A DNA stretch of 5,168 bases from NCBI GenBank assembly GCA_002715405.1, contig PAZD01000054.1, positions 17,511 through 22,678 of the forward strand. Reading direction: 5' to 3'. A program made the position numbers and the translations under genes. Below the pieces are notes generated by a model that was not told the origin of the DNA, did no database searches, and worked only from the letters and a program-made list of their open reading frames with translations. Positions 1 to 5,168 of the stretch are shown one piece after another. This stretch comes from Acidimicrobiaceae bacterium (GTDB lineage: Bacteria; Actinomycetota; Acidimicrobiia; Acidimicrobiales; UBA8592). The stretch's first letter is position 1. Every line of letters begins with the position of its first letter.

Positions 1-99
1 CCATCATTAACTGCTGGTAAGACACATTTGTTTATGTTTGTTACAGATGATTCAGGAAGTCGCTGGAGAGGTTCTTCACTGGTAAATTATACTAATTAA
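1..99 (+). CDS. 3' end of an upstream gene, probably a phage structural/tail-fibre protein (partial)
   Basis: Frame 1 is open from the left edge and ends at TAA (97-99), giving 32 residues that begin PSLTAGKTHLF and end SSLVNYTN. The fragment has alternating hydrophobic and polar residues (THLFMFVTDDSG, then RWRG), which suits a beta-rich C-terminal domain of a phage fibre or decoration protein. That resemblance is a general impression, not a family identification. It lies on the same strand as the two large fibre-like genes, 22 bases upstream of the first, so it is probably part of the same late structural transcription unit. The other two forward frames give shorter or less protein-like readings; one has a stop at 82-84 in the gtaaat region. 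The start and most of the gene lie outside the window, so its function is unassigned. Confidence 0.6.
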   Translation, partial: PSLTAGKTHLFMFVTDDSGSRWRGSSLVNYTN

Positions 100-101
100 A
101 A

Positions 102-116
102 AGAGGGATCGGGAAT
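102..116 (+). promoter_or_regulatory. possible weak ribosome binding region for the 1211-residue gene
   Basis: The 22-base gap between the TAA at 97-99 and the ATG at 122 contains the purine-rich run agaggga (102-108) and a second run, gggaat (111-116). Neither matches AGGAGG well. The better one sits about 13 bases from the ATG, longer than the usual 5-9. It still supports ATG 122 as the start, because it is the only purine-rich site between the two genes, but it is weak evidence. Confidence 0.35.
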
Positions 117-121
117 AACTT

Positions 122-3100
122 ATGGATCCCATTACACAAAAAATTATATTTCTAACAGAAACACCAGGTGCTTCAACAGTATCTGATCTATTTGAGACTT
201 ATGCTTGGATAGGTTCTTCTAGTGCTAATAGTAGTGCTGGTATCCATACATCTTTTGGTACAGTCGATATGACTAAAGGTGGAATGGTAATGGGTAAAAG
301 AGGGGATCAGAGCTCTGATTGGTATGTTGCAGACACACTTGTATCACCTTTAGATGGATCACAGGGAACACCAGGTCAAGGTAGTGCAGAATGGACAGGT
401 CATCCTTCTGATGCTCCTAACGATACTGCATGGACTGTTCCTGCTGGTGTAACCTCAGTCTGTATAATATGTGTAGGTGGTGGTGCAGGTGCTGATGGAG
501 GTAATAATGGAGGTGGTGGTGGATTATCATGGATCAATGATGTTCCTGTTACACCAGGTACTCAACTAACAGTAAGGCAAGGAAAGACTGGTGGTAGAAA
601 TGGTAGTGCTAATGGTCAAGACGAAGACGGTCAATCATCATATGTTAAGGATGCTAATGGTGATTTAATAATTCAAGCAAATCCTGGTAGGAAGAATCAT
701 AGTAATAGTGGTGGATCTGGTGGAAACGATTCTAGTATGATAGGAGCTAACTATCAGAGTCTTACTCATGGCGGTGGTAGGGGTGGTCATGGTAATGGCG
801 GTAGTTCTGGAAAAGGTGGTGGTGGAGGAGCAGGTGGATATCAAGGAAATGGTGGTAATGGTGGTACTAATTGTAATGCTGGACAACCTCCAGTCACTGG
901 ATCTGGTGGAGGAGGTGGTGGCGGTGGCCATTGCTCAACAGATGGTGGACAAGGTGGTGGTGTAGGCATATATGGAAAAGGTGCTGATGGTCAAGGTGGA
1001 TCTCCTGCTGCTTATGCTACACCAGGAACTGGTGGATCAGGTGGTGGTACTGGTGCTGGAACGTATGGTCAATGGACTGAAGATACTGGTAAATTTGGTG
1101 GTGGATCAGGAGCAGGATCAGGTGGTGCTGGTAGAGGTGCAGTAAGAATTTTATGGGGTTCTGGTAGAGCATTTCCTAGTACAAATGTAGAGCAGGATGG
1201 AACATATACTCATGCTGACTATGGTTCTTTTAATAATAGTGATAAATTGCATATAAATCAGGAAAGGGGAATAAAAGAATGGAAGGATACTGGATGGGTA
1301 TGGGAAGGATGTGATGGTGATACTAAACTAAACGAAGGAAATCAGTCAGATAGAAATTTTGTATATAATTTTAGAAAATCCAAAAAATTCTTCACAATGG
1401 TAGAATTTACAGGAAATGGTTCCAATCAGGAGATCCCTCATGATTTAGGGTGTGAACCTTCTATGATGTGGATAAAGAATACACAGGATGATGGACATAG
1501 TTGGGCAGTTTATCATAAACAACTTGATGCAACTAACCCCGAAGCATATCAGTTATTCTTGAATAAGGATGATGAGAGGATTGCTAGTAGTGATATATGG
1601 AATAATACTAAGCCAACTAGTAGCCATTTTTCTGTAGGAAATAATGCACATACTAATACTTCGAGTAAAAAATATATTGCATATCTATTTGCAGCAGATC
1701 AAGCAGTATTTGGTGACGCTAATATTGATGTCATAGCAAAGACTGGTACTTATGATGGTAATTCAGGAGTTCGGACAATAGACTTGGGATGGGAACCCCA
1801 GATGGTAATGATAAAATGTATAACAAGTGGCACTCCTCGTAATTGGATTATAATGGATAAGATAAGATTGATGAGTATGACGAGGGGAACTTCTGAAGGT
1901 ACTGATGGAATGCAATATATAAACTTACCTGGAACTCAAGATCTTACTAATTCGTTTATAGACTTTACGATTGATGGTTTTGAATTTAACAACTCAGTGA
2001 GTGGAAATAATTGGAATGCATCAGGACAGACCTATATTTATTATGCAATAAGAAATGATATGATATCTGTGCCAGAATCAGGGTCAGAGGTATATGCAAC
2101 ATCTACAGGTAATAATGGATATCCATGTTTTACTTCTAATTTTCCTGTTGATGCTGCATGGGTAAAACAGACAAATACAAATGGTACTGATTGGAATGTA
2201 GGATTTAGAAAGTCAGGTGCATTTGATATGAAGTGGAATAGTGCTTCTACTAATGAAGGATCATATAGTGATTTTAAATGGCATAATAGTTATGGATGGA
2301 ATTGGGGTACAAAAGACCAGCACCACCAATCCTGGATGTTTAAGCGATCAAAAGGTTTTTTTGATGTCCAATATTGGCAAGGAAATGGTACTAACAGGGT
2401 GATAAATCATCAACTTGGTGCTGTTCCTGAGCTAGCAATTGTGAAGACTCGTAATGGAGGATCTGATGGTTGGTATGTATATCATAAAGATATACCATCA
2501 GAGTCTTATCTAATTGTTCAGTACGATTATGGATATGGTTCAGGGGGAAATTGTTGGACATCACAAGCACCAACTGCTACTCAGTTTTCAGTAGGTACTG
2601 ATAATGCAGTCAATAATTCATCTTACCAATATGTCGGACAATTCTTTGCATCATTACCTGGTGTATCTAAAGTAGGATCATATGAGGTCAATGCTAATGG
2701 TGATAGTGTTTCTGTTGATTGTGGATTAAGTCCTAGATTTCTTTTAATTAAGAGGTATGAACTTAATGGTGCTGGTGGTGGTTCTGGTGCTGATTGGTTG
2801 TTATTTGATAGTTTAAGAGGATTGGCAACTGCTAATCCATCTTTCGGTAATGCGGAATGGACAATAGGAGGATCGTATAATTGGACATGCCCTGCTGGTG
2901 TAACTTCAGTATGTGCTCTTGCTATTGGTGCTGGTGGTGGATATGGTTCAGTATCCCAAGGTGGTGCTGGTGGTGGTGGAGGTGGTACTGGATGGAAGAA
3001 TAATATTTCAGTAACACCTGGCACAACTTATACTATTGATGTTGGTGATCTACCATCTGCTACTGGAAATGGTGGTGATTCGGGGATGAGGAATGGTGGA

Positions 3101-3757
3101 GGTTATTACGTTAAAGGGGGTGGTGGAAATGCTGGTTCTGGTACTAGTGGTGGATCTGGTGGAAATTATATAGGAGATGGTGGTGGAAATGGAGGAAATG
3201 GTTCTAATGGTACTAATAGTCCTAGAAAATATGGTGGAGGCGGTGGTGCTGGTGGATATCAAGGAAATGGTGGTAATGGTGGATATGATACTAATGCTTC
3301 AGGTAGTTGGGTTAATCATGTTGGTACTGATGGTTCTGGTGGTTCTGGTGCTGGTAGTCATGCTGGTGCTCAAGGTGGTGGAGTTAACATATATGGAGAA
3401 GGAGCAAGTGGTGTAAGTGCTAATGGACAAGAAGGTGGTTCAGGTGGATATGGAACAAATGCAGGTAATCAATTAGAGGGTAAATTTGGAGGTGGTAGAG
3501 GTAGTAATACTCCAAGTCTTAGTTGGGGTGGTGCTGTTCGTTTAGTATGGTCTGTTGATGGAAGTCCTGTTGCTTTCCCATCTACTAATGTTGAAAAGCA
3601 TGAGACAGGATTAGATGGGATATTAGAGTTAAATAAAGCTATGCCAGCTGTTAAAGATACTGATTACTTAAACAAATTAGATAATGGGTTCTCGGTTAAT
3701 ACTAATACAATATTAACTACTCCCAATGCAAAATACATCTACCTAGCGATAGCATAA
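122..3757 (+). CDS. large modular phage tail-fibre-like / host-surface-binding protein with two nested glycine-rich domains
   Basis: This is a 1211-residue protein, probably a virion surface fibre or adhesin. It reads as follows. Residues 1-72 are the N-terminal scaffold (MDPITQK; DLFETYAWIG at 22-31; GGMVMGKRG at 53-61; WYVADT at 67-72). Glycine-rich domain 1 is about 89-357. Residues 366-651 complete scaffold unit 1 (FRKSKKFF 417-424, IPHDLG 438-443, WAVYH 461-465, YIAYLFA 518-524, YIYYAIR 638-644). Scaffold unit 2 starts near 652 (SWMFKRSKGFFD 737-748, WYVYH 784-788, DWLLFDSLRG 891-900). Glycine-rich domain 2 is about 911-1158, and the end of unit 2 is 1164-1211 (YIYLAIA). The scaffold resembles proteins common in marine T4-like phages (DUF7483-type, from memory). 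There is no signal peptide, transmembrane segment or enzymatic motif. ATG 122 is chosen because the next gene begins with the same MD-x-ITQK peptide. The fibre role is inferred from architecture. It could instead be a capsid or baseplate decoration protein. Confidence 0.85.
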   Translation: MDPITQKIIFLTETPGASTVSDLFETYAWIGSSSANSSAGIHTSFGTVDMTKGGMVMGKRGDQSSDWYVADTLVSPLDGSQGTPGQGSAEWTGHPSDAPNDTAWTVPAGVTSVCIICVGGGAGADGGNNGGGGGLSWINDVPVTPGTQLTVRQGKTGGRNGSANGQDEDGQSSYVKDANGDLIIQANPGRKNHSNSGGSGGNDSSMIGANYQSLTHGGGRGGHGNGGSSGKGGGGGAGGYQGNGGNGGTNCNAGQPPVTGSGGGGGGGGHCSTDGGQGGGVGIYGKGADGQGGSPAAYATPGTGGSGGGTGAGTYGQWTEDTGKFGGGSGAGSGGAGRGAVRILWGSGRAFPSTNVEQDGTYTHADYGSFNNSDKLHINQERGIKEWKDTGWVWEGCDGDTKLNEGNQSDRNFVYNFRKSKKFFTMVEFTGNGSNQEIPHDLGCEPSMMWIKNTQDDGHSWAVYHKQLDATNPEAYQLFLNKDDERIASSDIWNNTKPTSSHFSVGNNAHTNTSSKKYIAYLFAADQAVFGDANIDVIAKTGTYDGNSGVRTIDLGWEPQMVMIKCITSGTPRNWIIMDKIRLMSMTRGTSEGTDGMQYINLPGTQDLTNSFIDFTIDGFEFNNSVSGNNWNASGQTYIYYAIRNDMISVPESGSEVYATSTGNNGYPCFTSNFPVDAAWVKQTNTNGTDWNVGFRKSGAFDMKWNSASTNEGSYSDFKWHNSYGWNWGTKDQHHQSWMFKRSKGFFDVQYWQGNGTNRVINHQLGAVPELAIVKTRNGGSDGWYVYHKDIPSESYLIVQYDYGYGSGGNCWTSQAPTATQFSVGTDNAVNNSSYQYVGQFFASLPGVSKVGSYEVNANGDSVSVDCGLSPRFLLIKRYELNGAGGGSGADWLLFDSLRGLATANPSFGNAEWTIGGSYNWTCPAGVTSVCALAIGAGGGYGSVSQGGAGGGGGGTGWKNNISVTPGTTYTIDVGDLPSATGNGGDSGMRNGGGYYVKGGGGNAGSGTSGGSGGNYIGDGGGNGGNGSNGTNSPRKYGGGGGAGGYQGNGGNGGYDTNASGSWVNHVGTDGSGGSGAGSHAGAQGGGVNIYGEGASGVSANGQEGGSGGYGTNAGNQLEGKFGGGRGSNTPSLSWGGAVRLVWSVDGSPVAFPSTNVEKHETGLDGILELNKAMPAVKDTDYLNKLDNGFSVNTNTILTTPNAKYIYLAIA
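386..1192 (+). repeat. glycine-rich domain, copy 1 (residues about 89-357 of the 1211-residue protein)
   Basis: This in-frame segment runs from AEWT (89-92) to AFPSTNVE (350-357). It opens with WTVPAGVTSVC (104-114), the usual lead-in beta strand of glycine-rich phage and bacterial surface domains. VTPGTQLTV follows, then long stretches made mostly of Gly with Asn, Ser and Ala, then IYGKG (283-287), and it closes with a GKFGGG / GAVRILW strand. The glycine spacing is irregular, not collagen Gly-X-Y. Nearly all glycines are encoded by GGT or GGA. The second copy at 2852-3595 shares the same landmarks in the same order. It is probably a compact glycine-rich receptor-binding or spacer domain. 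The binding role is inferred by analogy with glycine-rich phage adhesins. Confidence 0.8.
833..864 (+). repeat. 32-base exact direct repeat, copy 1
   Basis: An identical 32-base stretch occurs here and at 3251-3282, in the same reading frame. It encodes GGYQGNGGNGG (residues 238-248) with the same codons in both places. Identity stops at both ends: the base before is A here and T in the other copy, and the base after is T here and A in the other. It is the best-conserved DNA stretch I found between the two glycine-rich domains. Confidence 0.9.
1370..2053 (+). repeat. scaffold core, copy A (residues 417-644), uninterrupted
   Basis: This is the uninterrupted core of scaffold unit 1. Its markers are FRKSKKFF, a GNG turn (431-433), H440, P446, K452 and WAVYH (461-465). 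FSVG (503-506), YIAYLFA and the repeated strand pattern DLGWEPQMVMIK (554-565) follow. NWIIMDKIR (574-582), GFEF (619-622) and YIYYAIR come last. From F417, the landmark residues lie at +16 (G), +23 (H), +29 (P), +35 (K), +44 (W) and +47/+48 (YH). Copy B has the same spacing from F740, so the two align without gaps over this part. The fold is probably a beta sandwich, judging from alternating strands. Family name is uncertain. Confidence 0.7.
2852..3595 (+). repeat. glycine-rich domain, copy 2 (residues about 911-1158 of the 1211-residue protein)
   Basis: This is the second copy of the glycine-rich domain, again bounded by AEWT (911-914) and AFPSTNVE (1151-1158). Shared landmarks are CPAGVTSVC (923-931), SVTPGTTYTI, GGYQGNGGNGG (1044-1054), IYGEG (1090-1094), GKFGGGRG and GAVRLVW. 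It is about 20 residues shorter than copy 1, and the glycine-rich middle differs in length and composition. Outside the landmarks the two copies have diverged, so this is an old duplication or separate acquisition of the same domain, not a recent exact copy. It interrupts scaffold unit 2 between the DSLRG motif (896-900) and LDGILELN (1164-1171). Confidence 0.8.
3251..3282 (+). repeat. 32-base exact direct repeat, copy 2
   Basis: This is the partner of 833-864 and encodes GGYQGNGGNGG at residues 1044-1054. The copies are 2418 bases apart, a multiple of three. Homologous recombination between them would therefore remove scaffold unit 1 and most of unit 2 while keeping the reading frame. Confidence 0.9.
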
Positions 3758-3759
3758 TG
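3755..3759 (+). promoter_or_regulatory. TAATG stop-start overlap (likely translational coupling)
   Basis: The TAA stop of the upstream gene (3755-3757) shares its last A with the ATG of the next gene (3757-3759). No good Shine-Dalgarno run is visible in the preceding 20 bases (acctagcgatagca region). Ribosomes finishing the first gene therefore probably restart here, tying the amounts of the two proteins together. Coupling is an inference from the overlap and the missing ribosome binding site. Confidence 0.6.
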
Positions 3760-5168
3760 GATTCTATTACTCAAAAACTTTTTATGGCATCATCAGCTCC
3801 TGAGACTTTTCCTGGTCTTATGGTAGAAGATGTATTTGGTACTGATGTTTATAATGGAATGGGTTCAGGATATGATTCACCATTTGCTTCAGGATTTACT
3901 ACAAATTATGGTAAGGATGGATATTATAGTACTTACTTTGGTGGATCTGGTGTAAATGGTTATATTGATTTTACTGCTGATAGTGGTTTTGTTTTGGGTG
4001 CTGATTTCACTATTGAGATGTGGGTCAAGGGAGCATTTCAATCATCAAATGTAAATCTTTTTCAATTAGATGGACCTACTGGAAATACTCAGCATCAGAA
4101 TTTGCAGATTAGAATGCAACCTTCTGCAGGTAATATTAACGTAATGAATACATGGGCATATGATGGAACCTCTAATGATATGGATTTGCAGGGTAGTACA
4201 AATTTAATGGATGGTAATTGGCATCATATATGTGTAATGAGATATAGTAATGGTACTATGACTCAATTTGTTGATGGTAATGCGGAACAGTATTCTACTA
4301 ATGGTGGAACAAATTATAATCCTAATGGTGGTACTCCTAGAATTAGATTAGGTGCAATGGATGCATCTCAAAATAAATATCAGGGTTATATTAGTAACTT
4401 TAGAATAACAGTAGGTAATTGTGCATATGGAAATGCTGGATCTGACGGTATAACTGGTTTTACACCACCTACTGCACCTCTAACTGGTGGAACTATGAGG
4501 GCATTGTATACTAGCAGACCTTTTATTCATAGTATGCCGAATAGTCAACAACTTTTTGCGACTGTCGAATCTACCAACACATCTGTTCTTACACCTCGTC
4601 TCTTGTGTGAAGATATAGATTGGACTGAAGGTGGATTATTATGGATGAAGTGTATGAGTCAAAGCCACCAACACCGTTTATATGATACAGAGAGAGATAT
4701 AAGAAAATTTATTAGATCTGATACAAATGCTGAAGAAATAGAAACTAATGGAGGAATTTCACATTGGACTGCAAAAGGTGCTAGTCATAGTAGAGATGGT
4801 GATGCAGTATTCAGTGCTAATCCAGAAGAAACTGCAATTAATCAGAAGTATACTGCCTGGGGATTTAGAAAAGCTAAACGCTTCTTCGATGTCATTAAAT
4901 ATGATGGAAATAGTACTTCTGGTAGAAAATTAGAGCATAATCTTAAAATTCAACCTGGTATGATACTTATCAAAAGACTTGATATTGCTGGAGATTGGGT
5001 TATATATCATCGAGGTGTAGGTTATGATGGCAATCCATCAGAAAATTATAAACTTGGATTTAATGCTGACTCAAGAAATACTGCTTTCAGTGACGGTTGG
5101 GCACAGACTGCACCTACTAACGAAGAGTTTACAATAGGCAGTGATGCAAATATAAATTTAACTGGTGG
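3757..5168 (+). CDS. LamG-containing phage tail-fibre-like protein, paralogous scaffold to the upstream gene (3' end outside window)
   Basis: The frame is open from ATG 3757 to the right edge (470 complete codons, no stop). It begins MDSITQKLFMASSAPETF, matching the upstream protein's MDPITQK start, which supports this ATG. The scaffold motif VEDVFGTDVYNG (23-34) is followed by a LamG/concanavalin-A-like domain (about 45-245). The scaffold resumes with WTEGGLLWMK (289-298), HRLYDTERD (306-314), WGFRKAKRFFDV (368-379), LEHNL (392-396), WVIYH (414-418) and FTIG (458-461), where the window ends. These follow the order of the upstream protein's landmarks. The D-[ST] loop holding the glycine-rich domain there is short and uninterrupted here. 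The likely role is a virion fibre or adhesin, with the LamG domain as candidate carbohydrate binder. No signal peptide or catalytic motif is visible. The binding role is inferred. Confidence 0.85.
   Translation, partial: MDSITQKLFMASSAPETFPGLMVEDVFGTDVYNGMGSGYDSPFASGFTTNYGKDGYYSTYFGGSGVNGYIDFTADSGFVLGADFTIEMWVKGAFQSSNVNLFQLDGPTGNTQHQNLQIRMQPSAGNINVMNTWAYDGTSNDMDLQGSTNLMDGNWHHICVMRYSNGTMTQFVDGNAEQYSTNGGTNYNPNGGTPRIRLGAMDASQNKYQGYISNFRITVGNCAYGNAGSDGITGFTPPTAPLTGGTMRALYTSRPFIHSMPNSQQLFATVESTNTSVLTPRLLCEDIDWTEGGLLWMKCMSQSHQHRLYDTERDIRKFIRSDTNAEEIETNGGISHWTAKGASHSRDGDAVFSANPEETAINQKYTAWGFRKAKRFFDVIKYDGNSTSGRKLEHNLKIQPGMILIKRLDIAGDWVIYHRGVGYDGNPSENYKLGFNADSRNTAFSDGWAQTAPTNEEFTIGSDANINLTG
3889..4491 (+). 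other. LamG / concanavalin-A-like lectin domain (residues about 45-245 of the second fibre gene)
   Basis: Typical landmarks appear in order: YIDF (69-72), DFTIEMWVKG (83-92), LQIRM, DGNWHHICVMR (152-162), QFVDGN (170-175), RIRLGA (195-200) and YQGYISNFRI (208-217). The pattern of F-x-[IV]-E-x-W, G-x-W-H-H-[IV], hydrophobic-D-G and G-x-[IL]-x-x-[FL]-R is characteristic of the LamG_3 / concanavalin-A-like jelly-roll family. In phage fibres this fold commonly binds sugars. Which sugar cannot be read from the sequence. Domain edges are approximate. Confidence 0.85.

Larger units (their letters stand above)
2339..3754 (+). repeat. scaffold core, copy B (residues 740-1211), interrupted by glycine-rich domain 2
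   Basis: This starts at FKRSKGFF (740-747) and matches copy A position for position through G756, H763, P769, K775, W784 and Y787-H788. FSVG (822-825) and DWLLFDSLRG (891-900) follow. The module is then split by the glycine-rich insert and resumes at DGILELN (1165-1171), with DY (1181-1182), NGFSV (1188-1192) and YIYLAIA (1205-1211). The R-to-GF distance is 37 residues in copy A (R582 to G619) and 290 here (R899 to G1189). The excess of 253 is close to the 248-residue insert. Confidence 0.7.

Noticed and set aside
80..121. T4-like late promoter (TATAAATA type) before the 1211-residue gene
   Set aside because: The region is AT-rich (ttatactaattaa), but nothing matches the late promoter octamer closely, and the 22-base gap suggests read-through from upstream.
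470..1140. Collagen-like triple-helix region
   Set aside because: Glycines come in runs and irregular spacing with few prolines, not a Gly-X-Y repeat.
386..1192. Intein or other self-splicing insert explaining the nested domains
   Set aside because: There are no intein-type splice motifs (Cys/Ser start with a terminal His-Asn), and the content is a structural glycine-rich domain, so a permanent domain insertion is the simpler reading.
665..3262. Minus-strand open frames at 665-931, 2391-2573, 2623-3024 and 3050-3262
   Set aside because: They lie opposite the glycine-rich and scaffold coding sequence. Their products are low-complexity Thr/Ser/Ile or Pro runs, which is what GGT/GGA repeats read as on the other strand. 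No family pattern is visible.
833..3282. Diversity-generating retroelement variable/template repeat pair
   Set aside because: The repeated stretch is exact, short and glycine-coding, with no adenine-specific differences, and no reverse transcriptase is present in the window. It fits domain duplication better.
768..3416. Plus-strand open frames at 768-965 and 3177-3416 in another frame
   Set aside because: Their Val/Met/Glu-rich products are frame-shifted readings of the glycine tracts in the 1211-residue gene. Both appear at the corresponding place in the two repeat copies for that reason.
4748..4933. 61-codon plus-strand open frame at 4748-4933
   Set aside because: It lies wholly inside the second fibre gene in another frame, and the in-frame protein there matches the conserved scaffold.

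Overview
The window looks like a piece of the tail-fibre / receptor-binding region of a marine tailed phage, most likely a T4-like cyanophage or pelagiphage. The basis is protein style: large, Trp/Tyr/Gly/Asn-rich, cysteine-poor structural proteins built on a repeated marine-phage scaffold that I recognise by pattern (probably the family labelled DUF7483). The DNA is AT-rich with GGT/GGA-dominated glycine codons. There is no polymerase, capsid or host-marker gene here, so the host and exact phage group are inferred.

Layout: all genes are on the + strand and tightly packed. Bases 1-99 are the last 32 codons of an upstream gene, probably another structural protein. After a 22-base gap, 122-3757 encodes a 1211-residue fibre-like protein with two scaffold units and two large glycine-rich domains. 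Its stop codon shares one base with the start of the next gene (TAATG at 3755-3759). That gene runs from 3757 off the right edge, with 470 complete codons visible. It starts with the same MD-x-ITQK peptide, then carries a LamG/concanavalin-A-like domain and the same scaffold.

The main structural point is that the two genes appear to use one scaffold with different domains plugged into its loops. In the first gene, a ~250-270 residue glycine-rich domain sits after a W-x-x-x-D-[ST] motif twice, each time bounded by AEWT and AFPSTNVE. In the second gene, that loop is short and uninterrupted, but a LamG domain occupies a loop nearer the N-terminus. Residue spacings in interrupted and uninterrupted copies differ by about the length of the inserted domain. 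The likely joint role is a set of co-expressed surface fibres or decoration proteins that bind host polysaccharide or surface receptors. That role is inferred from architecture. No RNA genes, CRISPR, insertion sequences, integration sites or convincing terminators or promoters were seen. No gene-free stretch exceeds 22 bases.
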